DNA of 64,000 nucleotides from Lutraria lutraria (Eukaryota; Mollusca; Bivalvia; Venerida; Mactridae): assembly GCA_964023205.1 (NCBI GenBank), contig OZ026833.1, positions 41,323,137-41,387,136 on the forward strand, in the 5' to 3' direction. Under the pieces are notes generated by a model that did no database searches, had not been told where the DNA came from, and saw only the letters and a program-made list of their open reading frames with translations. Below are positions 1 to 15,200 of the stretch, piece after piece (the first letter of the stretch is position 1; each line of letters begins with the position of its first letter). The position numbers were made by a program, and so were the translations under genes.

Positions 1-141
1 TCAATTTATTGGGGAAGGACAATCTTACCCAATGAAAATTGAGGATGTATTGTTAATTTCCCTCCTATATTTTGAGCTGATTCTGGAAGATTGTACTAAA
101 TATGCTGTATACTAGTATAACTGTTTTGTCTTTACTTTCAG

Positions 142-211
142 TGATAGAAAGAGAATGTCAGTTGTAGTTAGAACTCCTGATGGAAAGATTAAATTATATT
201 GTAAAGGAGCT
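142..211 (+). CDS. ATP8A: ATP8A exon: nucleotide-binding domain, KGA motif
   Basis: Opens after 'ctttcag' and closes before 'gtaagt'. One leading base completes a codon from an exon outside the window, then it reads DRKRMSVVV ... LYCKGA. The lysine of KGA contacts ATP in P-type ATPases. It ends in phase 0 and joins directly to DTVIYERL in the next exon, restoring the family string KGADTVIY. Confidence 0.93.
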
Positions 212-3200
212 GTAAGTGTCTAATCTTAATTTTGTTCTAAATCTATTATAGCTAAGGTTACTGTAGATATTTAAGTAAACCCAAAAAAGTGTCGAAAGTT
301 TTTTTATCAGGTCTTCAGCCATAGCTGATAGTGCGGAAGGCTTACTTGTGTAATTACTCATGTATATGATGCAGTTTTGCTTCCAAAACTGGGACCAAAA
401 ATTGTGTGGGTCTTATACATTGGTGTAGAATTCAATCCCATGTTTTCTATGACTGGAAACAAACAAATGGCGTTTTTCTTCTAAGGGAGTCCTGTGCAGT
501 GTTTATCTAAATTTTGTTAAGTTTTTTTACTTTTTTCTGGAATTTTAAAAGGTAGACATTCACATAAGTTAGGAAATCAATAACAAACAAATAAAAAATA
601 TGAACAAATTAATGCATAATTTCAAAATAAGATATATTCTTTACAATTATTTTTAAAAGCAATTAAAGACCATGTCACAGGATACATTCACAGTCCACGT
701 GTCACACTTTAATTAACAGTATGACACCATATTGCAAGTTACAGATTTTAATGTATGCCACACAAATGAGGTTTTTAGATTAACAAAAAATGAAGAAGAT
801 GTTGACAGGTTATGTCAGTATGTTCATTCGATTTTACCTTTGTTTCTATTTATTTTTGTCACCCCTTTATTGGCCTTCTATCACAAGTAAATGTCACATG
901 TTCGTAATAATAGGTGCACAAATAAACAAAAACGGCGCCGTTTTTAACTTATTCATAAAACCATAACGTAATTTTCATATTTGAAACAGATCCTTTTCCC
1001 AGGATTTTCACTGTTTCTTTACCTGCTTTAACAATTTTAGGATACAGTAATATATGAACGACTGGAAGATACGCATAAATACAGTGACATCACCTTGCAG
1101 CATTTAGAACAGTTTGCTCATCTTGGTTTACGTACACTGTGCATCGCCTCAACCGAAGTTAATGAAGATTTTTACGAAGAATGGAAACATACATATTATA
1201 AGGCTAGCGTATCGATACAGAATAGAGAAAAAAAGCTGGAAGAGGCAGCAGAACTGATAGAAAGGGTAAGAATCAGTATACATTTATCTACAATCAAACC
1301 TGAGTACAAAGGCTACCCTTTAAAAAGACATAATGTGACCTCTACTGACAGGTGACCCTTATTCGTATGTCATTTTGTTAAGTTTTCTGGAAAAGAAAAA
1401 AAATCATATTGAGAATAACTTGACCAAAACAATTAGGCATTTAAATGAATTTCCTTTTTTTTCTTGTAATTTTTCCTAACAACTTTTGTGAGAATACAAG
1501 ATACTAAGCATCCCCAAGTAATTCAAACATTAGGTCGATTTGGTAACCATAAACAAAGCTATATTTTTCTGGCCTTATGATAAGGTAAAACAGTGTACAA
1601 AAGCATAATTATGTTATACATGTATTTGATAAGATGTGATGCAGTATACCATTACCAGTAGATAGATAAATAGGTTTATAAAATTTACAGCTTTTTCTTT
1701 AGGATATAACATGGACTTTCTAAAACCCAGTTCTGTGCTGTAAAGTCTTGTATCATATAGAAGTTGAAGATTTGTTGTTTTAGAGGTACATAAACATGCT
1801 TCATTGTTGTTATTTTAGTGTAATCAATATTAATGTATTTCCTTCATTGTTTCAGAATTTAAATCTACTTGGTGCTACAGCTATTGAGGATAAATTACAG
1901 GATGTAAGTTTGCATGTTTTAAGTTTAGATTTACATTCCTTTTAAGAAAATAAAGAAATTATTATCTTCCCTGTCTTGGTCAAGGGTTGTGATTGCTCAT
2001 CATAGGAATTGTATTTTTTCATTGATTTGATATATTGTAAAATTCACTTGTTGAACAATGCGCTGTAGTTTCATTTTAGGATTTCAGGCTAGTGTTTTTT
2101 ACATTGGTTGTCCTCTTTGACTGTAATAAGTCATGAAGAATTCCATCATTTTAAGTCATTTTTATTCACCTCTGACTGTGACTACTGTGATGTGCATTAC
2201 AGCCTCTCCAGAGTGGCCCTCTATTGAGCAACAGCCTCCCTTCAACAACAACATAATTGAAGTATAAATTAACCTCTCTAGAGCAACATCCTCTCACCAA
2301 CAGCATAATTTTGCTACTCCCAAAGGGTGATGCTTTGGAGAGGTTGCAATGCAGTTATTATAATATAAAACCTTGATATACAGCGAATCCTCAATATAAT
2401 GACCGAAGTGGTGTAATCATCAAGTTAATTGATTGATTGATTTCGGCATAGGAAGCAAGGTTTATAATATATAGATAAAACATGTAACATATAAATCAAA
2501 ATAACAACAATATTAAGATAGAAAGACAAAAATAAGACAAAAGTAAACCATGACATGCTTCCAACACCAAGGATAACACAAAAAAGCGCTAGCGCTTGTT
2601 TCCATTGTGGTTGAAGTATGAAAAAAATAATGAAAACCAATACAACAAAAAGGCTATTACAAGTATGTGGGTTTTATATCAATTCAGTAGAGTGGGAGTT
2701 TACTGTATATGGCTTTAAAGCTAGACTGCTAGAATACCATTAAGTTAACATGGTTAATTCATGTATTTACTGTGTCGCTTATTGTGGTATCCTTTCTCTT
2801 ACCTAGGGTGTTCCTGAGACCATAGCCAACCTTGCCAAAGCTGATATCAAGATTTGGGTCCTCACTGGAGATAAGCAGGAGACAGCTATTAATATAGGTT
2901 TGTCCCTTGTATGCTTATATATTAACAGTTTTAATTATTCCCCTATCAATGAAGGGAGACATTTTAGTACAGTTATCTTCTTATTTTTAGCTCACCAGAG
3001 CACGAATGTGCTCAGGGTGAGCTTTTGTGATCGCCCGGCGTCCATCGTGCGTCGTGCGTCGTTACGAATACGTGGCGTCCATGTTTACTTAAAACAACAT
3101 CTCCTCCTACACCCCTATGCCAATTGCAACCAAACTTGGCTGGAATAATCCTTGGGTGGTCCCCTTTCAAAGTTGTTCAAAAAATTAAATTTCATTAAAA

Positions 3201-6200
3201 ATTCTGGTTGCTATGGCAACAAATTGAAAAAACTTAAAAAATCTTCTTGTCTGAAACCACAGGGCCTAGAGCTTAGATATTTGGTATGTAGCATTGTCTA
3301 ATGGAACTCTACAAAGATTGTTCAAATTATTTTCCTAGGGTCAAAATTGGCTCCGCCCCGGGGGTAACTTGATTTTACATAGACTTATATAGGAAATTTA
3401 AAAAATCTTCTTGTCAAAAACTACAATGCCTAGAGCTTTGATATTTGGTGTGTAGCATAGTCTAGTGGACCTCTACCAAGTTTGTTCAAATTATTGCCAT
3501 AGGGTCAAAATTGGCCCCGCCCCGGGGGTCACTTGATTTATATAGACTTATATAGGAAAATTTAAAAAATCTTCTTCTCCGAAACCGCAAGGCCTAGAGC
3601 TTAGATATTTTGTATGAGGCATTGTCTAGTGGACCTCTACCAAGTTTGTTGAAATTATGGCCCCGGTGTCAAAATTGGCCCTGCCCTGGGGTTTATTCTA
3701 TTTTATAAAGGAAAATTTAAAAAATCTTCTTCTCCGAAACCACAAGGCCTAGAGCTAAGATATTTGGTATGTAGCATTGTCTAGTGGACCTCTACCAAGT
3801 TTGTTCAAATTATTACCCTAGGGTCAAAATTGGCCCCGCCCCGAGGGTCACTTGATTTATATAGACTTATATAGGAAAATTTAAAAAATCTTCTTCTCCG
3901 AAACCACAAGGCCTAGAGCTAAGATATTTGGTATGTAGCATTGTCTAGTGGACCTCTACCAAGTTTGTTCAAATTATTGCCCTAGGGTCAAAATTGGCCC
4001 CGCCCCGAGGGTCACTTGATTTATATAGACTTATATAGGAAAATTAATAAAAATCTTCTTCTCCGAAACCGCAAGGCCTAGAGCTTAGATATTTTGTATG
4101 TGGCATTGTGTAGTGGACCTCTACCAAGTTCGTTCAAATTATGGCCCCAGTGTCAAAATTGGCCCTGCCCTGGGGTTTATTCTATTTTATATAGGAAAAT
4201 TTAAAAAATCTTCTTCTCCGAAACCACAAGGCCTAGAGCTAAGATATTTGGTATGTAGCATTGTCTAGTGGACCTCTACCAAGTTTGTTCAAATTATTGC
4301 CCTAGGGTCAAAATTGGCCCCGCCCCGGGGGTCACTTGATTTATATAGACTTATATAGGAAAATTTAAAAAATCTTCTTCTCCGAAACCACAAGGCCTAG
4401 AGCTAAGATATTTGGTATGTAGCATTGTGTAGTGGACCTCTACCAAGTTTGTTCAAATTATGGCCCTGGGGTCAAAATTAGCCCTGCCCTGGGGTTTAAT
4501 CTATTTTATATAGGAAAATTAAAAAAAATCTTCTTCTCCGAAACCAGTGACAAGGCCTAGAGCTAAGATATTTGGTATCTAGCTTTGTCTAATGGACCTC
4601 TTTAAAATCTGTTCATATAATGGCCATGGGATAAAAAACGGCCCAGATGGGTCACTTGATCTTACTTAGACTCGTATAGAAAACTTCAACAATGTTAATC
4701 TCCAAATGACCTTTTCTCCTGGTGAGCATTTATAGGGCCATCATGGCCCTCTTGTTTATTACCCTTTTCATCTCTGTATTTCCAGGATGTTACATTTGAA
4801 CTCTGTTTTATTCTAATTTTGAACACTTTTTGTGTGTGCTAAATTATCATTTACCCTTCATCTGGATAGTCTGTATAAAAACTTAAATGTAGCTCATGAC
4901 TCAAGAACTATAAAAGGTAGCAACATGAAACTTCATAGGTGGACAGATGTCACTGAGGCGGTGAACAGATGAGTGTTGGCACCGCTTGTGGCACTCTTGT
5001 TTAAATGAACAATATCTTCTTGCAGAAATATGAATTCTAATGATCCTTAATATTAACTATTCACCATTCACTTACTTGGTATGACACTGGATCGAGTGTA
5101 GGACTTTGCCCCCAGATATTTGCCCCCCCCCCCCAATGAAAATATGGTCATGTGGACATTTGTCACCCAGTGCTTATTTCTAAGTCAACATTTGCTCCTC
5201 AGTGTTTATTTCTTAGTGGACATTTGGGGGCTTATGTCCACATCCCCACTGGATCATGTCTTGGTGTATTGAGTGTGAGGTTCCCGAGGTGTATTCCCGA
5301 AGTCCAGATTTGTAAAATTTTAATGTATATTTGTGTATTATCACAGTATGATATTAGCATTACATGAAGATATTATTAATGCTCTATTGATGGTAAGATT
5401 GTGATCTGTGTCAGATTTTCATACCTCATTTTGTGACATTTCACATTTAATTAAATTTTGTATTTATATTTCAGGTTATTCATGTAAACTTCTCACACAA
5501 GGAATGATATTACTTATCATCAATGAACATAGTTTAGATGTAAGTATTGTTTTATTTATGTATAATCTGTATCTATAACAGACCTGTTGAACAGTGGCTA
5601 TTGAATGTTCACTTAAAAGTAATTTCATATCTACATTACTCTACTTTATTGTACCGGTTTATTATGGAGTTATAACTTCAAACTTTAGTTTCTTAATTAT
5701 ACCCCCGCAAACAAAGTTTGAGAGGGGGTATATTGGAGTCAATCTGTCAGTCGGTTGGTAGGTAGGTCGGTCAGTTTGTTGGTCGGTCCGGCTGTATACA
5801 ATATTACAAGTTTTTGGAGCTAACAACTTCCACATTCTTTAAGCGATTGCAATGAAACTTGAAAGATGTTATCACCATGAAGTGTAGATGTGCAAGACAC
5901 AATTTTCGTGCCCAGTGATTCACTCATTCTAGAGTTATGTGCCCTTGAACTTAGCTGTGTAGTGTACTTTCGCGTTCTTAGTGTCCAAGCGGCAGTGGGG
6001 GTGTTAGTCTCCTCTGTGACAAAGCTCTAGTTTTAGACATTTACTTCTATTATTAAGTTTTTCAAATAAAACATACACATATGGGCTTATTTCTTATTTG
6101 TTTATATTGACAATGATGAAAGTTGTGGTCGAATTTTTGTTTTGATTTTTTTTGTCTGCGCCGTATGGTCAATGAAGTGAAAAGGCATCCACCATATGGA

Positions 6201-9200
6201 CCCATTTCATAGACATATCCTATAGAAGACTCCTATGTTTAAACTTGGCGACTGTTTATATATGAAGGAAAAATGTTTTATGCTATTGAATGCATTTGCT
6301 TGTTGCTATTGCTTTTATAACTTTACACTTCCATGTATACCATTAGCTAGATTTTAAATTTAAATTAACTAAGATCTCTATGAAACAGTACTTTTTCCCC
6401 TTAGAAAATTCATGTTATTATATGGTATTGACGGTAATGTTCTGTTCTGTTCTATAGGGAACTAGAGAAGTGCTACGGAAGCATGTAGAAGAGTTTGGAG
6501 ACTTGATACGGAAGGACAATGATGTAGCTTTGATCATTGATGGAAAGGTGAGAATCTCAATGTTATTTTATTGTTTCTGTGGTAGATCAATAAAAGCAGG
6601 CAGGGTTTTAAAAGGTTCGCTGTGTTTAAGGTTTCCGTAGGTTTTTTTTTTAAATTCTGTGCAGTTTTGTTTCTGTATTGTTGACTAAAATGATTTTTTT
6701 GTCTTATATAAGTTGTATATATCCAGTTCACTATACAAAACTGCATCTGTAGATAAGACAGGAATTCTAACATGTCTGAAAACTTTAAAAAAAAATTGTT
6801 GTTTTATCTCAATATTGACCCTTAATAAAAAATGAGTTGCAGCATTTTTTGTGTGAGTCTTATGGGAGAATGCGCTTAAATATATTTTTAAGTAGTCTTT
6901 CTTCTTTACAATTTTTTTTTAAATTAACAAAACAAGATAATGAAATCTTGATATCAAGTATCTTACTGTAAGTACTGTCTAGATTTGACTTATTCAACCA
7001 TATTTACATTCTCACATTGAGAAAAAACAACACAGGAGTTTATCTGCCTGCTTTTATATGAATTGGCTGTGATCAGGTACCTGTCAAGTAGTCACTAATT
7101 TATTTAACAAGTTTTTGGCTTCAATTAATGATTTTTAATCAGATTTTAGAGACTTATTTTCGCCAATGTGTTGATTATGCTTGTGTGGAATTAAACTTCT
7201 TTTAATCTTGCACTCACAACATGTTTGGCTGTTCACCATATTTTTTGAAACAGGACATTGGGCTTTCTTTAAAAAATGTTTGTTTATTTTGTACCCAAAC
7301 ACTTCATTTGTTTAAAGGTATCACTATTTTAAAGTATACAGTACAGCCTCTCCAGAGCGGCCCTCTGTAGAGCAACAACCTCTTATAACAACGCCTTCAA
7401 AATTTCCCTAAGCTGATGTGGTGTTGCTCTACAGAGGTTGTACTGTACACTTGAATATGTGGTGTTCAACAAGTACCATGACCCCATTTTTGTGTACATG
7501 TATTTAGGGTCCTAACTTTGGCCTGTGCCCAAATTTTTGAAGTTGTGTATGTAGCTGATATTTAGATTTTTGGAAGCGAGATACTTGCACTGGCAAGTGA
7601 AAATTGGAACAAATTTGAATGAAATTAATGTTTTTTTTTGTTTTGGGTGCTTAAAACAAAGATTTTTTTATGAATGGCCCTTTTCTGTTTTTTTTTTCAG
7701 TTTTTGTTCTTGCATTGCAAGATAATTCATCTTCAGTTTAAGATATCTGTCAGATCTTCATGAAAGTTCATGTCATGTTTTTGGCAATAAAAGCTGAAAA
7801 AAAACATCAGATAATATTAGTTTTGAGGTTGAAAATAATATGAAATTCGATTATGAAAAAGAATTGAGAACGAAAAAAGATTTTACATTGATGGCTAGAA
7901 GTGTTTTAGTATGAGTTACGCTCTTCAAATGATTTTTAAACTTACATATGTACGTGCAAATTATCACTTTAGCTTGTAGCTACCATATTTGTTCTGTGCA
8001 GTATTGAGCACTCACATATCTTCATTTATAGTTTAACACATGATTGTTTATATTGATTGCTATATTTCCCCCATGATATTGTTAAATATTTAAGCTTGAT
8101 TACTTCAGAAAGTGGTTTATTCTATATGTATGTAGACTGTGTGTTGCCTGGTGTTTGATGTATATTTGTATATATAACATGTGTTTATCATTATTTGAAC
8201 TGTAAAGGGACATTCCTATGAAATGAGGAGTTTTCATTTTCCTGAATGTCTTGATGACTTGACCTTTGACTAACACATTGAAATTTTACTTTCTTTCTGA
8301 AGAGCTCATTAGGCCATGGCCCCAGTGGTTAATGTGCTGAATTTGTAACCTGGCAATCCTGATTTGATTCCCAGTTGCGGCAGGTCATACCCTTCCATTG
8401 AAATTATGAGAAATCACATGCTATAGAATATGAATCTACGAAAATGTTCCGTCATTGAGGAAACTTTTAAGGGATATTACATTGGGTGGGGGATGATGGT
8501 GCATTAATATGTAAACCCAGGCTTTACACAATCCAGATAACTTATGAAGCCCCCATTACTGAAATGAATTCTTATGTTTGCTAATCATTGTTCTAAAATT
8601 TCATTTTTGGTTTCTTTTCTGCAGAGTCTCGGCCATGCCTTGTCTTGTGAATGCATAAAACCGAAAGATCGCGTAGGTTTAAAGATTGTGAAAATTTTAT
8701 ATACTAAGTATTAAGTACATATATTGTTGTATGACTCTTGTAACATCGCTAGCTTGATTTTTTGGGCAGAGCTGCTGTTTTTACTCAATTATCTATGTGT
8801 GTTTGTATATAATGACATGAATTAAATCTTTTTTTTTTAAAGAATACACAAAAAAACTGCATGGACTGCATTATTTTCAAAACTGTTGTAATTTTTTCTT
8901 TGAATTAATGATGATTTTTGTCATAAAGAGTGACAGTCATTACTGGTTTTTTAAATGATTTGAACATTTTGAAAATATCATCCAAGGGCTGCAACTCTGA
9001 ACTTATTTGACCACATTTGTGTTACTTCCCTTGATGCCTCATGAAGATAAAGGCATGTTCATTTAAGATGATGCATTGTTTTGAAGTTTAATTGATAAAG
9101 TTTTAAACTCAGTTTTGATAGATCTGAATATAAGTGGAAAAATAATAAACTTAAACATAAACCCCTTTCTGCAGTAATTCATGGTGTCTTTGCCTTGTGT

Positions 9201-12200
9201 ATATGTGTTTGTAGGATGGCATGGTGCCCTTTTCCCCCTTTTTTATGTCCCCTATTTTGTTAGTGAGCTTTCAGTGTCCTATTTGTATTGTGTTTTATTT
9301 ATAGTATTGTTGTTAATATTCATACTTAGTGTTATATTAGTTTATTTGATTTTATGTTCATTTGTGGATATTTAGTTTTATGTTGTCAACTGGTTTGATA
9401 TAATTTATGTCAGTATGTGTACGGAACATTAATTTAAAAAAAAAATCGCAATTATTTTATAAATACTCTTTGACCTTTCACTGGATACTTTTTCGATTTC
9501 ATTCTAATTTGATGGTCTTAAAACTTTTATAGCTTGAGATAGACAGGAATCTTACTACAGTTAACGTAACTAACAAAACTTTATGCTATATCTTTAGAAA
9601 AAATGAATGTGTTGAATTATTCAATTTGTAATTGACAATTGTCAGATTTTTATATGAGTATTGAGACATTTAGGCTATTTCAATTGATTTAACATAATCA
9701 AAAGTTTTCTTTTAATTGGATGAATTTGTATACACTTTTAACTCATTGTTTATTTCAGACATTGAAGTATGCTTTGACTTGTGACTGTAGACAGGATTTT
9801 CTAGACATAGCAATCTCATGTAAAGCTGTAATATGCTGCAGGTAGAGTATTACTTAACAATATATTGGGCTTGGGCTCAACAGTTGTTAAAGTAAGGTTG
9901 TCAACCAGGCTCAGTAAGTCCTCTCACCATTGGTCAAATTTAATTACTGTATTTTCATTTATTTTTGTTGGGTTCAATTTTTGTGGTTTTACTAAAATGG
10001 CTATTTTGTGGGGACATAAATTCGTGGATTTTGATTTTTGAAAAGAAATGCATTATATCTGTATTTAAATTCGTGGGGATTTGATTTTCGTGGATGAGCC
10101 GACCCACGAAATCCACGAAATTAAATCCCAATGAAAATGAATGATTCCAAAGTATTTACTCACTTTCGAATTTAATGTGCAGTGTTGTCTAATATATGGA
10201 AGAAAAATAAAAGTCTTCACAAAAAACATTTTAAGCATGGTTTGTTCTGAAATAATTATATGGAAAAATTATCACTGAAAAATGTTTTAGACCATCAGAC
10301 CATTGGCCATTCTGATGGACTTGGTTCAAGGTCCGGGGCTAAATTTGAAGACTGTTAAACAATGTTGTATAGAAAGTACTTATAATTGTCAACATAATGT
10401 TAAAAATATTTCTCTGAAAAAGATGAAGTGCTGTATAGATGTTACCTAATAATGTTGAATGTGTTGTCTAACGATGAAAGTCCAAAATTGTACAATGGTA
10501 TTGAAAGCCTGGATGCTTATCAGTTAATAGACCAAAAATCTATATAAGATTTATCCTTTCATGTAGAATAACATAGAAACAATACCTGACATATACAGTC
10601 ACTAGTGGTCAATTGTACCTGATTCTTGACTATATAGATAACAATCATCCCCTGAATAAAGCATATTGTGTCCTTTCATTTACTAATTCAAAATTTATTC
10701 TCTTGATTCTTTCAGGGTTTCACCATTACAGAAAGCAGAACTTGTAGATTTAGTTAAGAAGTCATGTAAAGCTATAACACTGGCTATTGGCGATGGTGCT
10801 AATGATGTTGGTATGATACAGGCTGCTGATGTTGGTGTTGGCATAAGTGGTGTGGAGGGACTTCAGGCTGCATGTGCATCAGATTACTCCATTGCTCAGG
10901 TAATTTGGGATTGGATGATCAGTGGGTCATTTTCATGAAATGTGAAAATCTGTTGTGCAGAATTCTCTCTGTGAGGATTTCAGATAAAAAAGTTTCCAGT
11001 TTTCATAGTTTTTCAGTATGAAATACAGTGCAACCTCTCCAAAGCAACAACCTTTGGGAGAAGCAAAATTATGTTCTTGTTGAGAGGTTGTTGCTCTAGA
11101 GAGGTAAAAATAATAGTTAGATAATGCAATGGGAAACAATCATGTTGTTGTCGAAGGAAGGTTGTTGCTCTAGAGAGGGTTTCTCTAGAGAGGTTGTACT
11201 GTACATAATGCATGTAGATCACATGTTCATTTCTGGAGTAGAAAGGTTCAGATTAGGGAATGTCTACTGTACTAGTGGGTCAATCAATAATGAGTTGTAT
11301 TCTGTGATAAGCTGACTGGACTGCCTCCTCACATGCAAACAGTAAATGTGTTTGGAATAATTGGTTTATAAATATGTCCAGTATCTGTTGAAAAAGATGT
11401 AATTTCAAATAAATCAACATAATTTCTTTTGTCATGTATTATAACAACAGCATGTTCTGAAAATAATGTAAAAATTACTAGTCAGGGAACATGATCATAC
11501 GTCAAAGGTGGCTTGAAGTGTTGTGCTGTATTTTTACTTGATTTCTGCTGACAATGTCACTTATACTGAATCATGCCCACCTCTGGGGTCAAGTGGTTAA
11601 GGTCGCTGACTTCAAATCACTGTAACCTCTTACTGATAGAGGGTCGTGGGTTCGAGCCCAGCTACCAACCATGTCTCTTTATGTCAGAAAGTAGGCAGTT
11701 GCTTACAGAGGATTGGAGTCCGGTCCTGGTTCTTCCCAGGAATGATGATTAAGTGAACTGTCCACCTCATATGACTGTTGAAAAGGGGCGTAAAACTTTA
11801 TATAAACACTCATTATACTGAATGAAATTAACTTTGTTTTATCTCTTTCAGTTTCAGTTCTTGAACAAGTTATTGTTAGTGCATGGAGCATGGAGTTACA
11901 GTCGGTTGTGTAAACTTATATTATACTCATTCTACAAAAATATATGTCTGTATGTGATTGAGGTAAGTCCTAGATATATACCATGATTCATTTAGCCAAT
12001 TTGATACACTGAACAGGGGTGACAATATTCCTAATTTATCCAGAATTCTGGATTATCTGTCTCGAAAGAACTATGATTTCTGAGCAATATAAAAGTTATT
12101 TGATGAAAATATCTCAAGAAATGGCAAAGTTATGGTCAATTTAATCTGCCCTGAAGGATTTTTCTTTAATACAAACTGAGTTAAATATGGTAACAATGTG

Positions 12201-15200
12201 GTTGAATGCCTCTTGTTTGGCAAAAATTGTCTGCTGTGTGTGATTTTCTGGCGCTATTGACACCCCTGATTGAAGTTAAACAATGAAATTTTTATATAAT
12301 GTCCACCTTTAGGGTTAGAAATCGCCAGGTTTGTTTTTGAGGTGGTCTTGTTAAAAGGTTAAGATATAACAGAAAATGTTGACAACCAGTCTGGAATAAA
12401 TGGCCATCGAATGGTCATTATCATGAGGCGTTCTTGATATTTAGCTGTCACCTTTGACCATTTGAACATGAGGTATTATATTGTGAAATTGAAGCATTTT
12501 ACAATTTCAATATCATTGAAATACAGTCAAACTTGTGTTAGAAGCTCCCTCCATATAAAAGTCACCCTAGGAATGATGGCCACTTTTATAAAAAGAACTG
12601 ATATTGATTATTTTATTTTACAAAAAGACCTCTGTAAAGGGGCACCTGTTAGTAAAGGCCACATTACGTCTATTAAAAGTAGCCTTTGTTCACATGTTTG
12701 ACTGTATGCTTGTCTAATCATGATTTGCTTTTCAGAAGTTAATATTGTATGATTATTGATTACATAATTTAGATCAGTTTCTTTTGGAACTTATGGGGCT
12801 TGTGAAACAGTTCAAAATTCATGTGTCTGATTGGTTAGTTCAGAGTGTAGTCTCAAGGGTCAAAGGTGATAAAACTTGAGATCAATCTCCAAGCACAAAT
12901 CTCATGTCTTCTCTTTTAATGTACATTAGTTAATTATGATCAGATAGTAATGATGTCTTGATGCATTAGTCTGATGGTATAATTGATCTGAACATGTTTT
13001 TCAACATAAATCAACTCTAGTTTTTTAGCCATTATACTTTAAGAATAGAATGGAGATTCAAGCTCAGAGACAGATCTGAAGTTTTAACACTTCAGACCTA
13101 AATCTATAATTACTGATTGTATTCGTAAACTGGTCTATCAACTCATAGGACGACTGCATATCAAACAAAAGATAAAAAAACCAGTTTTACGCAGATAAAT
13201 GATCGCTAGTTCTATTTCAGCTTTGGTTTGCGTTGACCAATGGATTTTCAGGTCAAATTTTGTTTGAACGCTGGACTATAGGATTATATAATGTGGTATG
13301 TGACCAAGGGAGACAATTTATTGCAATGCCATGTTTAGAGTGGTCTCCCCTGATTGGATATTGTCATCAGATCAGCATTACTTAGCAACTAGAGAATGTG
13401 CTTCTTGGAATGAATTAAATGTCCTTTATAAATTACATTGTCAACCTTTGTTCTTTTAATTAATTATGTTCAGTTTTATTGTTAGCATTACCTACAATTT
13501 TATGAAGACCTCAAATAATTTAACATCATGGAATGGGCAAAAAACAACTTACAATTACATTCATTGTTTGAACAATAGACCATTATACATCCATTAAATT
13601 GATGACAAATATTTTGCTTTTCGATAGTGTTGTTTTCATAGAAGCATGCTCTGGAAAGTTGACCCGCCTTCCTGGTAGAGTGGTTAAGGTCGCTGACTTC
13701 AAATCACTGTAACCTCTCACTAATAGAAGGTCAGGGGTTCGAGCTACCACTACCCACCATGCCTCTTTATGTGAGAAAATAGGCTGTTGCTACGAAGGAT
13801 GGGAGTCCAGTACTGGCTTTTCCAGGAATGATAGTTAGGTGGCTCTGACTGTTGAAAAGGGGCGTAAAACTCAATATAAACAAACAAACAAATCTGGAAA
13901 GATATTTTGATTGGGGGGAGGGGTAATTTTTTTTTAAGAAGATGGAACAAAAGGTTGATGATGGTTTCATGTGTCTTTAGTGTTACATTTGATGCATATT
14001 GTGTTGTATGTTTGAAGTAGTATTGTTACAATATTGGATAGCAGTTGTCTCCCTACATGAATTTGCATGTGCCTTTCTAGGCTTTTGATAAAAACATGTG
14101 GTTGTCAAATTAACTTCTAATTCACACATTTAAGTGACTGCCAAAATGACTTAAACAAAACCTCTCAAACTTATCTTCAGATCCAGTTTTTTTAAAGCAG
14201 ACATTGAAATGTGTTTATAGTTTATTCTATAAAAAAGGAAAACTTTTATATTTTTTTATTGATCTATTATTGGTATTGGTGATGTCACTTACATGTGTGA
14301 TCATAAAATGTATGGTATTCTTCTACTTGTGTATGTTATATGTCCCTGTCTCAAATATTCAACAATATACCTCAAGTCATATTCCCTACAACTGTTAAAA
14401 TTTTAAAAGTGACTCAATTTCTTTGTCTGGCATTGAACTTCTAACCAGAACTAATTGTGAACAAGGAAGTTGAACATCAATACTCAATGATTTTGAGCCC
14501 CCATTTGATTCTGAGGTTATTGTTGAATGTTACATGTTGTGAAGAGTGTTTAGTTTGTGATTCTGTATGCTATTTATCTAGTATTATTAAAATGTATGTA
14601 TTACCTGCATGTTAATCATTTACTTGTTACAGTTCTGGTTTGCTTTACAAAATGGTTTCTCTGGTCAAATATTGTTTGAGCGATGGACCATTGGATTTTA
14701 CAATGTGGTAGGTTACCTGTTTTAACCTAGTGGATATCGACTTGTCATAAAAATAAAAATATCACATTTTTATGCTCCCATTTCGATAGATCAGGGGGCA
14801 TATTGTTTTTGGTCTGTCTGTCTGTTTGTACCAAACTTTAATCTTGCCTATAAAATCAGAATGCTTCCACCTACAATCATCAATCTTTATACGTTGGCTC
14901 CTCATGACAATTAACCTCTACAGGACCTGAGCATTTAAGGTTAGTAGGTCAAAGGTCAAGGCCACACATAGGGGGCATTGTGTTTTAAAAACACATCTTG
15001 TTTTAACTGATTGTTTGTGACTATATTCCTTATGGATATCAGATATTGTCGTATTGCCAGTGATATTAAAATTTTATACATATAAAAATCAATTTTTTTA
15101 TTAGATATTTTTGAAACAGAATCTTATTAACCTTCATAAATCAACAGTTTACATCTGACTGCAATACCGAGTGGATTATATAAATCACTTTCAACAAAGT

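Noticed and set aside
2900..3148. 82-residue open frame
   Set aside because: Starts in an intron and runs into the left end of a repeat element; no domain.
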